Positions 49,712 to 61,825 of a stretch of DNA of 64,000 bases are shown here, one piece after another. The notes below the pieces were generated by a model. It was not told the origin of the DNA, did no database searches, and saw only the letters and a list, made by a program, of their open reading frames with translations. The position numbers and the translations under genes were made by a program. This DNA comes from Cryptomeria japonica. Its lineage: Eukaryota; Streptophyta; Pinopsida; Cupressales; Cupressaceae. The DNA lies in NCBI RefSeq assembly GCF_030272615.1, contig NC_081406.1, positions 192,393,891-192,457,890 of the forward strand. Direction: 5' to 3'. Each line of letters begins with the position of its first letter. Positions within the stretch are counted from its first letter, which is position 1.

Positions 49712-49966
49712 CTAATGAGACTCAAGCCAATCCATACCTAACACCACTCCATAGGATCCCAAAGATATCACATGAAGATCCACCATGGTAGAGAGCACAC
49801 CCAACTCCAAAACACAACCACGCACAAGGGAATCCATAGCCACCTTGGATCCCATGGCCAACTCAACCTGCCACCTATCAACCTGATTTGTCACAGCAAG
49901 CCCACATCTCTCTACTAAAAAATAATAAATAGAAGAATCAGTAGCACCGGAATCAAACAATACCAT
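49712..49966 (-). pseudogene. Chromovirus aspartic protease
   Basis: It starts MVLFDSGATDSSIYYF with the DSGA active site intact and ends VVLGMDWLESH, as plant Ty3 proteases do. A stop separates it from the RT frame. Confidence 0.9.
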
Positions 49967-50130
49967 GCAATAGATGCCACATATCTCACTTGTAGTCTTA
50001 ACAACAGTGCCCTAATGCTCAGCCTAGTGGTTATCAACAGCTGCAAACACATGATGAGATCTACCCGCATCACCAACCGTAGGCTCTGAAGTTGCAGGTC
50101 TCTATCCTAACATCTATGTGGACCTTTGAG

Positions 50131-51336
50131 GACATTGAGATGCATAGTGATCCAACTAGCCACATGTGAAACAACTCTCTCTAGTGAAATCTCGTGCAAC
50201 TAGTGGGGCAATAGACTATTGCACACTGCCTCTATTAGACTGTTGAACACTCTGTGCTAGCTGAGAGGAAACTAGTCGTCTATCATGTTTTCTACCATGA
50301 TCTCTATCATGATATGATCTAGCTCCATGCACAAAGTTCGGACCTTGAAATTTCTTCTTTCGATATCGCTGACCACCTCGAGAAGAGGAAGGATAGCTCC
50401 TAGCTTGTCCTAGGAACTATGATTGAGCGCCTCTCGCAATTGAGCTTGAAGTTGGAGCACTAATAATATATGCACCTATAGAGCCTCTTGATGCCAAAGA
50501 CAACTTCTCCTCAATCAACCAGGCCTTCTCTACTGCTACCTCCATAGACGGGTTCGAGAACCCAAACATAACCACCAATATGGTCGTTAAGACCCCGAAT
50601 AAAATGTTGCACAAGTATCTCATCATCATCTTCAATCTTAGAGTACTACCTAAGCTCAAAGAATCTATTCTCATACTGCTCAATTGTCATACCCCATTGC
50701 CTCAAATCATGGAATTCATCAACCCTACGTTGTTTCCAAATATCTGACAAAAAATGAGCACGGAATCACTCAAGAAATAACTCCCATGATATTGTCACAA
50801 TATCCAAATGGAGCTTCTCTTCCTCTGTACGCCACCATGTGGAAGCAAAATTTTGAATATGCATAATCGACACCTGGCCTTGGTCTATCTACATATGGAT
50901 GCATGGAAAAATACCTACCCAAGTCAAGCAACCAAGTCTCTGCCTCCAATCCACCACTAGAACCATCAAAAGTACGTAGGGGGACGAGCCCTAAGGAGAT
51001 CACTCATATGACCAGTTGCAGTTGCATTCTAATACACTACAACATCTGCTCTCCTAGGAAGTGAACGTGATTTCTCCCTCTCACCTGATACTCAGCTCTA
51101 TCCTCATGACCCGAATGATGAGACTCCTCCTACTGATTATCTTGCTACCAAAGACCTATACGGTCAAGAAGATTTTGAAGTGTCGTAACCAGTTGTCTAA
51201 TCACATCACCACCTCCCTGATCCTTCTTTAGCTGCTCCTCATAGTGTGACTCTTCAAAAACCTCTAGATGAGGATTCCAATGAGTACCCATGTGACCACC
51301 ACGACCACAGCCATGACCTCTACCTCTAGTACGCAT
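50131..51336 (-). pseudogene. Chromovirus gag with zinc knuckle
   Basis: It starts MRTRGRGHGCGRGG (51336) and contains the capsid signature FDGSSGGLEAETWLLDLGRY (about 50980). It ends with a knuckle C-x2-C-x4-H-x4-C at 50131-50173 (CFTCG, stop, LDHYASQC), where CAG has become TAG. Multiple further stops lie between 50400 and 50770. Gag packages the element RNA. Confidence 0.85.
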
Positions 51337-51496
51337 CTTGTCTAACCAAGACGCAAAAAAATTGATGAGCTAAAATCTAGGGCAAATAAGCAAAAGAATA
51401 ACAAGCAGGGATACACCGTTGGGCTACCCCATGCTATCATGTTATAACTCAAACAATGGGCTCATATGAAACCAGTGTACCCATTGTATGAACATG

Positions 51497-51509
51497 GGCT
51501 CCGATACCA
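51497..51509 (-). other. Primer-binding site, tRNA-iMet type
   Basis: The minus strand TGGTATCGGAGCC lies two bases after the 5' LTR; one base differs from the standard plant TGGTATCAGAGCC. Confidence 0.9.
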
Positions 51510-51511
51510 GA

Positions 51512-54500
51512 TGTAATACCCACCAAAATACCCTACAGAAATAATCTAAAATCTACTAATCAAATAAAGAATTTAAAAAAAAAAAAACATTCATTACATT
51601 ATTCCAACATTAACATACATCAATAACACATTATCTAATTCCAAGAACACATATATCATCATGTAAAACATCATAAATATATATTACGCAAGCGGATTAA
51701 ATCTTCTAACATTAGCATATTCCCAAATATATTCTTGCAACACATCTAGTCCCTAGGGTATCTTAACGTCACTACTTGAGAACATTCTATCATAAAATTT
51801 ATCTATCTAGAAGATCATATTTTCTAATCCTCTAACCATTTACTTTTCATGCATCTAAATCAATATTATCACATATGCATATTTATTTCACATAGTAATC
51901 TCTTAAGAGAGAAACATAGGTTACATTTAACCATTCATTCCCAATAAACTCCTAATTACTCAAGTAAGTTTCAATGCAACTATTCTATTCCTTTCATCAT
52001 TCATTCTAATGCATAACATAACTCAATTCTATATCATGAATACAAGTACAACCCAAATACATATAACTATTCCATTCACTTTCCCATAAATTCCATAGGT
52101 TTATATTTCATAATAATCATTCTATACATCAAGGAAACATCAAAGTATTCTTCCTAATCTCTACATCATGTCTTATTTCAATTACATATAGATACATATT
52201 ACAAAGATCCATAATCTCTTTACATAATCAAATCAACATGATACAATATCTTATTTCCATGAACATAGAAAATCGGCTCTAAAGTGCAATCTCATGAAGA
52301 ATCCAATCCACGCATGCAACACCAATGAGAGCATACCAATGGAAGAAGGCAACCAACCACCCAACCATGTGGAACCAATCAAGGAACCAACCCCGTGCTA
52401 TGAGATGACAAAGGTTCCAACTCACACTCATGACCTAAGTTGACACCTATCAACCAAAGAATACCTCAAGACTCAACAAGACTCCAACAAGATATCACAA
52501 CACAAAGATGCAACACAAGGCTGAAATCATTAGCAGACCCTCCATAGGCATAATCAATAAATCAAGGCATATGGACAATGGAGACATGTAGGGAAAGAGT
52601 GTCATCACATGATATCCTCACAATAGAAGGGGCCAAGCCTTACCCTGATAGACATGTCGAACCATCTCAACCTTGGAGCCATTCAAGGGGGATTGGTTTA
52701 CCACTACAATGGTCTTCCTAAGCTCATCCCAAGCACACACACTTCAAGGACTATGAGGAGGGGCACACAATAAATTATTATCTTGTTTAGTGAATTCCTA
52801 AATACCCAAAACCCACTACTCAATTGTTTAAGTTATCACTTGCATTTACAACAAACTCTTCATGTGGTTCCAATAAGTTTAGACCCGCCTAATGCTCAAG
52901 ACCCTAGTCCACACATGCAGGATCCCACTTTCCCTACCATGGAACATTACCATAGGGTGAAAATACATATAAAATGAACACATAACATCATCATGAAGGC
53001 CCAAAGAAGATACAATAACAATGTCAATAAATTGAGCACAAACTGAGCAAAATGGACTCATGAATCAAACTCAAATAAGGAGGCCTTCACAATTGCAACA
53101 TCAAAGATAAGCCAATCATGAATGAAAACTATAAAATAGATTCAAATAATATCAAATCCTCAATAGAGAGGCATAAAACATCCCACTGGAGTCATATAAT
53201 CAATCCCTCAACAACGAGGTATTCTCCCTCTCACCGGAGAATCAAATCGCATAGGAAACACCTCAACGGTAAGGCATGAACCCTCTTACCTGAAAACATG
53301 AAACATCATAAGAGATACAATTATATCTTAATCAACTCTGATAATGTCAATACATACTGCACAAGCCTCTGGAGTAATCTCACAAACCAAAAATGCACTC
53401 AAACAAGCTAAAAATTGACTTTCGGAGACCCCCAGGACAACTCAACGCTCTTGGTTCCTAGGATGGCACCCTTGGCATGTATGCTAACATTTCTGGTAAG
53501 TTTCACAACATTTTTGGTCTCTATGATGGCATTTTTGGGCATTTCGCTTACATCATAAAATCAAGACCTTGGCACCCATGGTAGGTCTCTTAGCACCCTT
53601 GGTACATATAGTGGCACTTATGGGGTGTAGGTTGGCATTCCTAGTATGCAGGTTAGTTCCCCTAGTACACACAATAGCGTTCTAGGGAGAAGTGCAGAAA
53701 ACTGCACAATACTGGGTCTTGACGCTTAGAAGGGGTCCTAGGAAGACTTAGGGGTCCAAAACGGCCCCCATACTAGAAAATCTTATTACTGGAAGGGACA
53801 TTAAAAATAGAAAATGCACAGTCACTGCAAAAAGTTGCATCAAGAAATATTTCTCCCACAGAGCAAAAACTGAGATTTAGGAGCCCAAAATGGTCAAGAG
53901 AGAACAAGAACATGTTGCAAACACTCAAGAGAAACTCAAGCAAGATAAATAGGGACTAATGGCATGCAATGAAAGTGATTGAATGTGTTTTCACATTCAC
54001 AGTGCAATCACAGAGAACTTGCATACATGAAATAGGAAACTAGACTCCAAAATGATGCTCAATCAAGGGGGATTTGTAATCAACTCAAGAGAAAACACAA
54101 ATTGTAATCTCTAACCAAGTTATAGAATTCATAAAAAAAAAAAGACATATCCAAACACTGAAAAAACACAGTGAACTCCTGACAATACAATTTCCAAAAA
54201 AATAAAACTATTGGAATGCAATTTTTCCCCAAATCAATACATCATCAAAAGAGAATTAAACTACTACAATTCACCAATCATTCACCAAACAATCTTTTCC
54301 AGAAACTGCAACAAATATTTCCAGAAACAAAAATGCAAAGTGGCGGCAAATGGATCCAACCTGGAGAAAGATTAAACAAGTTGAAAATTGAAGGCGCAAT
54401 CCAAATCCAGCAAAACTCTTCAACAATCTCAATCCAAACCAAAGCCAAATGCAAAATCTCCAAAATCCAGATCTTCAAAGCTTCTGAATTTCTCCAACCC

Positions 54501-55916
54501 CCATGATTGCACATGAAGCTTGATAAATACAAAAATTAATTCAAAAAATATATTCTAAGCCGACCAATGAAAATATTCCAAAAAACTATATTATTCACCT
54601 AACCTATAAAGTTTCGAGGCAAATATTATTTCCTCGATATAATTTACCTACCTATTAGTATTCGACCAATCATATTTAAGGGTAGGTAATATATATTTAT
54701 TTACAATTACCGACAATATTTATTTTATAACAACACATTAAATAATGATTCATAACTTAATGTAATCAATTAATAAATTAAAAGCATAACGCCTTAGAAA
54801 TAGAAAATCACTTGAAAATATAAAATCAAATCTCAAATTATAATAAATAAATTGATAAAGTCAACAAATTCAAAAATCAATAATAATTAAATAAAGCTCA
54901 ACAACAATAAATAAATAAATAAATATAACTAGATTTCCCAACAATAAATCAAATTAATGAATATTATCAAATAATTGATAATCCTCAAATAAATAAATAG
55001 TCAACAATAAAGTAATACAAATAAATAATAATTTCATAGTGGATAAACCATCAAGTAATACATAAACCAATCTTTAAAATAATTAAATCTCACCAATCAT
55101 AAATTTCCATCAATAAATAGATAATTGGTGATTAGATTAAATCAATTAATCAATTAAATAATTCCTAATTGGATAAATAAAATCTCATAATAAAATCATG
55201 ACCCCATAGTAATCAAATAAATACTTACAATCTAATAATTAAACGATCACATAAACATAGACTCTAATCCACTCACGCCATGGGAACAAACATAACACAA
55301 AACTCTTGTGTTGTGGCACAACTTACAAGGTACACATCTTAGACCTAGAGTGTGTGAGGGAAACTATGTCATCTCTGACAACTTGCCATTGGGATAAAGA
55401 CATGCTCATACCTGTGGAGCGAGGTGGATTCGATGTCTGGTAGGTCTGCAAACCTGCAACAAAAACCCATGCAACATATATGATACACATATATATAAAC
55501 AGACAGGTGGTAGAGAATTTTGATGACATATCCTGCTTGCAATGAGTGATATGGCATCATCTCTACTCACAAAGATAGTCACACAATATGATAACAAAAC
55601 ATCACATAGAATCATCATCATGAAGTAGGGTTAGTATCATCATCAGTCACATAATCCATGTAAACAATAATTATATGTAAATCCATCCATCTAGAAGATA
55701 CTATATATCAATATTCATAAGAATCAAATGTCATATAATAAGTCTCGCATCATCAATCATAGAAGTCTCTAATTATAGAGTCATAACAGATACCATGAAT
55801 CCACATAAATTCCTACTATCAAAGATACCATCCAAAATAGCAGAAGAGTCATAAACAACCCCCCAAGTAATCATCATAAACGCAAATCAAAATGCAAGTC
55901 TAGGAGGGACACTACA
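51512..55916 (-). repeat. 5' LTR of chromovirus (4405 bp)
   Basis: Plus strand TGTAATACCCACC...GGGACACTACA. It carries about 33 bp near 55410-55445 (with GAGCGAGGTGGATTCG) that the other LTR lacks. No credible internal gene: open frames of about 100 codons are not conserved between the two LTRs. Confidence 0.95.
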
Positions 55917-55921
55917 GAACC
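55917..55921. repeat. 5-bp target duplication, right, of chromovirus
   Basis: GAACC, identical to 42245-42249. Confidence 0.9.
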
Positions 55922-56540
55922 CTTGTGGATAATATCTCTAGCCTTATAATGTCTGCATAAGATTAAAATGGATACTTCTCTCATCAAACCTGATTCTCTT
56001 AATATTTCTGGCTTTGATAATGTGGCTAGGTATTCACTAGGTATTATAACCTAACCTGTTAAGGTAGGACCTGTTATCTTACCCACACCTATTCATGTCA
56101 TGCCCGATAATCTGACTTATAATTTGTTGTTTGGAAGACCTTGGATCCATAATATGCAAGTTGTCCCTTCCACTTTTTATAGGAAAGTTAAGTTCATTTA
56201 CAACAACAAGATGTATACCTTATTTGTTGATACCAATCTCCAAGCTTGTTTGCAAACATCTTCTTCAAGTCTTCCTCAACTAGTTCTTCCCCAACTATTT
56301 TCAATGTTTCTTCTAACATCCCTTCTTCCTCAAATACCTTTGTTTCCTCTAGTGATTCCAATGCTCATGAAAAGGATTCTACTCGATTTGAACCTTCTCC
56401 CAGAGATACATTTTCTCCCGAAGGGATACTCTCAGATGATAATTCAGGGTCTCTAGACTTTAATCCTACTTTTATGGGAGAATATAAGGTCCCTCTAGAA
56501 GAATCTAATATTGAGAAGGATAAATATAAGGATGAACCTA
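55922..56540 (+). pseudogene. Tat protease, C-terminal part
   Basis: The frame resumes as TLVDNISSLIMSA right after the target site. This aligns with the protease active site (VLVDNGSALN in Tat elements), with Ile in place of Gly. The hallmark block YNLLFGRPWIHNMQVVPST (56115-56175) follows, then VKFIYNNKMYTLFVD. A Ser/Pro-rich linker runs to about 56540 in shifted frames. Stops near 55970 inactivate it. Confidence 0.8.
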
Positions 56541-56547
56541 AAAAACT

Positions 56548-57042
56548 TTGTCTAAACCATTGAGTAACAACTTTGTGGCTGCTTCTACTTCTACACCTTC
56601 GCCTATTTCTACTCCAACTGATTTTGACATTCAAACACATGAGAACCCGCCTTCCCTTATAGGAATGGCTAACCTCTATGGTCTTGGTTTCCATATCTTA
56701 GCTAAGAGTGGATATAATGGTAATGGTTGTGGTGCTCAAGATCAAGGGAAAAAAGTTCCTATAGAGAACAATGTTCGTGAAACATCTTTTAGACTTGGAT
56801 ATAATCCCTTCAAACCCGCCAAAGCCTCCAAGAGACCATCTATTAGTGTTAATGTCATTTTCTCTTCTTCCAAGTCTCTTTCATTAAAGCATCATGAATA
56901 CATTGACATTTATTCTAGTTTTTTGTCTTTGAATGTCTTTTGTACCAATGATTCCTTAGCTGAGTTCTTTGGGGCTTACAATAATCTTCTTTGTTACCAC
57001 CATAATCGAGGATTTCCCCATTGTTTGAATGTAGAAGCATAA
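56548..57042 (+). pseudogene. G-patch domain ORF of Tat polyprotein
   Basis: 164 codons stay open. Residues 45-72 (56680-56763) read GLGFHILAKSGYNGNGCGAQ and then DQGKKVPI. This is the G-patch pattern of spaced glycines with a hydrophobic start and a GxxxPI-like end. G-patch proteins bind RNA or stimulate DEAH helicases. In retroelements the module sits next to protease, as here. The rest is low-complexity Ser/Lys-rich, ending HHNRGFPHCLNVEA. No start of its own is implied; it would be part of the pol polyprotein. Confidence 0.7.
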
Positions 57043-57060
57043 TTCAAGAAAGACGTCAAA

Positions 57061-57960
57061 TTGATCAAAGGTGATGATGAGATAATTAAGGAGTTCCCTC
57101 AGCCCATGGATATCCCTCAACAAAGTAATCTTCTTATAAGTGATACTATCGATGTTAAGATGGATCCTAGCAATGAAGAAAAGATTAGAAAGATTGGAAA
57201 GTGCTTAACCGGTGAAGAACAAAATGAATATTTAGAATTTTACATGAATTTCTTGAGATATTTGCTTGGATATACTATGGCATGCCTTGCATTGATCCTA
57301 AAATTGTCACTCATAACATTGTCTTAATCCCTGATGCTAAACCTATGAAACAGAAAATTAGAAAGATGAATCCTAAAATAGCTTTTCTAGTCAAAATTGA
57401 ATTAAAAAACTATTAGATGCGGGATTCATTCACCCTATTGATTATTCCCCTTGGATCTCGAACATTGTTTTTGTGGCCAAACCTAATAACAAGATTAGGA
57501 TGTGTACTGATTTTCGAGATCTCAATAAGGCTTCTTTGAAAGATAATTTTTCACATCCAAACATTGATATGATAGTAGATTCTACTATTGGTCATGCTTT
57601 GTTATCTTTTGTGGATTGTTTCTTAGGATATAATCAAATTTTCAGTAATCTTCAAGATCAATTCAAAATTGCTTTCACCACCCCTTGGGGCATGTTTTGT
57701 TGGGTTATGGTACCTTTTGGATTGAAAAACGCAAGCACTACCTATCACCATGTTATGACTCTTATCTTTCATGATTACATGCACAAAATCTTAGAAGACT
57801 ATGTTGATGACATCTTAGGTAACTCTATACTTCGTCAAGTCCATGTTAATATCCTTCATCAAGTCTTTGAAAGAATTTGTAAATACATGCGCTTGAACCC
57901 CTAGAAATGTTTTTGGTGTGGATAGTGGAAAACACTTAGGGTTCATAGTCTCGCACCATT
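57061..57960 (+). pseudogene. Tat reverse transcriptase
   Basis: The region before RT (57061-57400) has EEKIRKIGKCLTGEEQNEY and decayed PDAKPMKQK-like text in shifted frames. RT proper (57473-57904) includes KIRMCTDFRDLNKASLKDNF, SFVDCFLGYNQI, TTPWGMFCWVMVPFGLKNAS and the catalytic box YVDDIL (residues 110-115), which is intact. The frame ends at TAG in place of a codon after YMRLNP. At least two frameshifts lie upstream of 57473. Confidence 0.9.
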
Positions 57961-58620
57961 GTATTGAGGTAGATATGAAGAAAATAGATACCATAGTTAA
58001 TATGCCTAGAAATATTTCCCAATTGAGAAGTTTGCAAGGAAAGATACAAGTTATTCATAGGTTTATTTCACAACTTGCAGATCAAAATTTCCCCTTCACT
58101 CAACAGCTTAAGAAAAACATCACCTTTCAATGGAATGAGGATTGTCACCAAGCCTTTGAGGATTTGAAATATTATTTGGCTAATCCTTCTATCTTACAAC
58201 CTATTTTTTCCCAATAAACCTTTGCTCTTATATACAATTTCTTCTTCTCACACTCTCATAGCTTTATTGGCGCAACATAATAGTGATGGTAAAGAATGCC
58301 TAGTTTATTACATAAGCCGCACTTTACTCAATTATGAGGTCTAATATATTGTGATAGAAAGGCAATGCCTCGCTCTTGTCTTTGCAACTCAAAAGTTGAG
58401 ACATTACCTTTTGAATGTTAAGGTTTATGTTATCATTAAATTTGATCCTTTAAAACATCTCATTTCTAAGACAAACCTTTCAGGGCGTTTAGCGAAATGG
58501 GTTATGATGTTGATGGAATTTAACCTTAAGTTTGTCTGTCAAACGACAATTAAAGAACAAGAATTGACTGACTATTTAGCTGATGCTCCTTTGCTTCTCA
58601 CATTACCTAATCAAGAATTC
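57961..58620 (+). pseudogene. Tat RNase H (first, pol-type)
   Basis: The RT-RNase H connection reads GKHLGFIVSHHCIEVD and LRSLQGKIQVIHRFISQL. The RNase H body is shifted around 58217-58350, then continues ERQCLALVFATQKLRHYLL, SGRLAKWVMMLMEFNLKF and QELTDYLADAP, the standard end in Tat elements. Confidence 0.85.
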
Positions 58621-58639
58621 TTTCCCAACAAATTTGTTC

Positions 58640-58995
58640 TCCCTATTGATGCTGATGAAACTTGGGAGTTACATTTTGATGGCTCTAAGTGTTGTATAGG
58701 CTCGAGGGTAGGTGTTACTCTGATATATACTATTGGAAAACCTATTCGCTTATCTTATTATCTCAATTTTCTATGCACTAACAACATTGTTGAGTATGAA
58801 GCCCTTATAGCTGGTCTTAAAGTAGCTTTAGCTTTGAATGTTAAGCATATACACATCTATAGGGATTCTCAATTAATTATTAGAAAAGTTACAAGGGTTT
58901 ATCAAGCTAAGCAAGATAAATTATCACAATATCGAGAACTAGCCCTATCCTTGTTAAAAAAGTTCACCTCTTCTACTGTGGAGTCTTTCCCTTGA
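58640..58995 (+). pseudogene. Tat second RNase H (archaeal-type)
   Basis: WELHFDGSKCCIGSRVGVTL supplies the first catalytic Asp. NNIVEYEALIAGLKVAL supplies the Glu and HIHIYRDSQLIIRKV the next Asp; all three are present. A second RNase H between pol RNase H and integrase is the diagnostic acquisition of the Tat group. The open frame runs on from the first RNase H (start 58351) and ends with a stop at 58993-58995. Confidence 0.88.
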
Positions 58996-59019
58996 AAGGA
59001 TAATCGACATGTTGATGCA

Positions 59020-60414
59020 ATGGCATGTGTTGCTTCCCTCATATCCTTAGAGGACCCTATAATGGACCTTAACTTTGTTATTCACAACCTTTCTTCTCCA
59101 GCTATTACTAATAGTTCTAGTGATGTGGCTTATTGCTATGTTATAGATTCTGATGAGTGGTACTCGCATATCTCAAGATACTTGATTGATCGTACCTTTC
59201 TAGATTCTACAAGTAAAAATGCCAGAGCTCGGATTCATAAATTAGCCGCAAGATACATTATCCTTTCTAATATTTTGTATAGAAGAGGTTATAATGGTCT
59301 CCTCCTCCATTGTCTTAACAAAACCAAGATCTTGATTGCTCTGGAGGAGGCACATTCAAGTGCTTGCGGGGGCCATTTTGGGGACAAATGCTTAGTCTAG
59401 AGGTTTCTTTGAATGGGATACTATTGGCAAACCACGGAAAAAGATTTGTTTGCATTTGTTAAAAAGTGTCATCAATGTCAACAACATAACAATTTGATCC
59501 ATGCTCTTGCACAAGAACTTAGGTCACAAGTGGCCTCTTGGACCTTTTCCTTATGAGATTTGGATCTTATTGGAAAAAATTTCCCTCCTTCATCCCAAGA
59601 ACATACTTTCATCATAACCACTACAGATTATTTTACGAAGTGGGTAGAAGTGGTTCCTCTTCGGTCCATTACCATTGAAGTAATCTATCGGTTTCTCTTA
59701 GACAACATCATTTCTCAATTTAGTATACCTTCCACTTTGGTCTCTAACAATGGGACTTCATTCAAGAACAAATATGTGAAGAAATTACTTGAGAAATATC
59801 ATATTCAACATCAATTTTCCACACCTTATTATCCTCAATCTAACGGTCAATCTGAATCCTCTAATAAAATTATTGAGCAAATTCTTTGTAAGACTGTAAA
59901 CAAGCATGGTAAGGATTGGCATACTCAGTTGACCTATGCCCTTTGGGCCTATCGAACAAGTGTGCGCATAGCTATAGGTACTACTCCTTACAATCTTATT
60001 TATGGTGCTAACGCTATTATGCCTTTAGAGTTAGAGATTCCCTCACCAAGAATTTCTCTTAAGGGTATAGTCGATGATGACTCTTATCGGGAACAATGCC
60101 TTCAACAACTTTAAATGCTTGATGAACAACACATAAATGCTCTTGAACATATTCAAGCATATCACAAATCCTTACAACGAAGTTACAATGACAAGGTAAT
60201 TCAGTGTTCCTTCTCAGTAGGTGATCTAGTGCTTTATGAGAATCAACGTAATGTGAACGCCTTACCAGAAGAAAGGAAATTTTAGCCCGAATTGTCTTGG
60301 ACCATACATCATTACTGAGGTCTACACGTGAGGAGATTACAAAATAGTAGATGTGGAAGGTACGCCTCTCAAGGAACCCATAAATGCTATGCATCTTCAT
60401 AGATACAATGCTTA
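59020..60414 (+). pseudogene. Tat integrase, inactivated
   Basis: The zinc finger has EEAHSSACGGHFG and, after stops near 59398-59411, CHQCQQH. The core (59560-60110) has MDLIGKNFPPSSQEHTFIIT with TDYFTKWVE, then LVSNNGTSF, in which the second catalytic Asp is Asn, and YPQSNGQSESSNKI with Glu kept. The C-terminus runs YNDKV...GDLVLYENQRN to about 60414 (HRYNA, stop) in a shifted frame. No chromodomain, as expected for Tat. Confidence 0.9.
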
Positions 60415-61825
60415 ATTCATTTATTTTCTTTCTCTCTTTCTAATCTTAAAATTGTATGATATGTTAGCATGTCTTCATTAAAGCATGTAGTATTATATTA
60501 CTGCTATTATATATTGCTTTCGTTCTTGACAAACATCTTTTTAAATTTTTGATTGCCTTGAATTCATTGTGTAAATTTTTAGGAATTACATTTTCTTATG
60601 CTAGCCTATCATGCAATTTTCTTTATGTGTTTGGGTTAAGATACATCATGTTGTGTTTAATTAAACCTTTAATTAGATCACATTACATATGTAATCATTA
60701 ACTAAAACACGTTTCTATACATCATCAAATGTTGTATTTAATTAAATACTTAGTTATTTAATTAGATCACGCATGTATCAATTTAACCATGGAGTATTGA
60801 GAAATCAATCACATGAGAGTTAAATTAGACATACGTGTACATTTCCAAATTTGTCACTTTTAATCAAAGAAATATACATTGTTTTTGTAAATTAAAAGAA
60901 CACATTTGAGACCAAAATCATAACATATATAAATATATATATCATCAAGAGTTTGAGGTACATCGTTTACAAAATAGACCACTAGATACAAAAATGTGGC
61001 CTTTTCTATATCAAACCTATCTATGGCTGGTGCTTGCCCAATCCCTCCAGTCCCTTTTGTGGTGGTCCCATGGGTGTATAACAGGAAGAGGACTATGAGT
61101 GACTCCTAGAAGAGATCCTCTAATCTCGATCCATGACTATGCCACAGTACATGGCTAACTCCATTTGGGACTCTGATAGCTCACGTTGTAGCCACTCCCT
61201 CACGTCTCGTCCGATCTATAGCTCTATTCAAACTAAATCAGATAGATCATCATTTTGTTTGGTGCTCCTCTAGGGTCCATGCATGATCTGTGAAAATTAA
61301 GGTATGCGTGAAATAGTGACGATGTTGGATAGGGTATGTTGGTTAAGAGATTGCCACTCCTATACTCCTATTGTAGAAGAGAGAATAAGGATTAATCACA
61401 TAAACATTATTATTTAAACCAAAGAATTAACTTAGATAATAAAGAGCCTTTACCTAGATCTCCCTCCTTCCAGTGTGGGTCATGTGCTATAGCCACCTCT
61501 GATCTAGAGTCGCTTCCCTCTCCTCACTCATAGTGTCTTTGTACTCTAGACGATGCTACTATTGGAGATGACCGGTGCAAGATCGAGAGGGGCCTCACTA
61601 GGTTTGTAGCATCCCCTCTAGTCTCTGATGTTGGTGGATCTAAGGCTATAGGATTATCTCCTGAGTGATGAGAGACATCCTCCTCCTCCTCTTGTCCTCT
61701 GTGATCATCCTCCCTCTCCTCCTCCTCATCACCTCCCTCATCATCCTCCCCCTATCCTCCCATCCCACCTCTATCATCATCATCATAATCACTATCCCTT
61801 ATCTCTTGTTATTATCCCTCCTCCT
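60415..61825. other. Tat 3' spacer
   Basis: AT-rich sequence follows integrase, then a more GC-rich stretch from 61020 that continues the minus-strand coding-like region. The C-terminal, very acidic Asp/Glu part of the antisense ORF is probably encoded around 61650-61900; its complement gives a spurious hydrophobic plus-strand frame. Confidence 0.45.

Larger units (their letters stand above)
42250..55916 (-). mobile_element. complete Ty3 chromovirus, 13.7 kb, minus strand
   Basis: Two 4.4-kb LTRs flank a 4.86-kb interior with gag, protease, RT, RNase H, integrase and chromodomain in minus orientation. A perfect initiator-Met-type primer site and a purine tract (GAGGGGGAGGA, minus of 46652-46662) sit at the expected ends, with perfect GAACC target copies. 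Domain order and the C-terminal chromodomain place it among Tekay/Del-like chromoviruses. The LTRs differ by roughly 5-7% by eye over the first 400 bp, so the insertion is old. Every gene carries stops or shifts. Confidence 0.95.
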
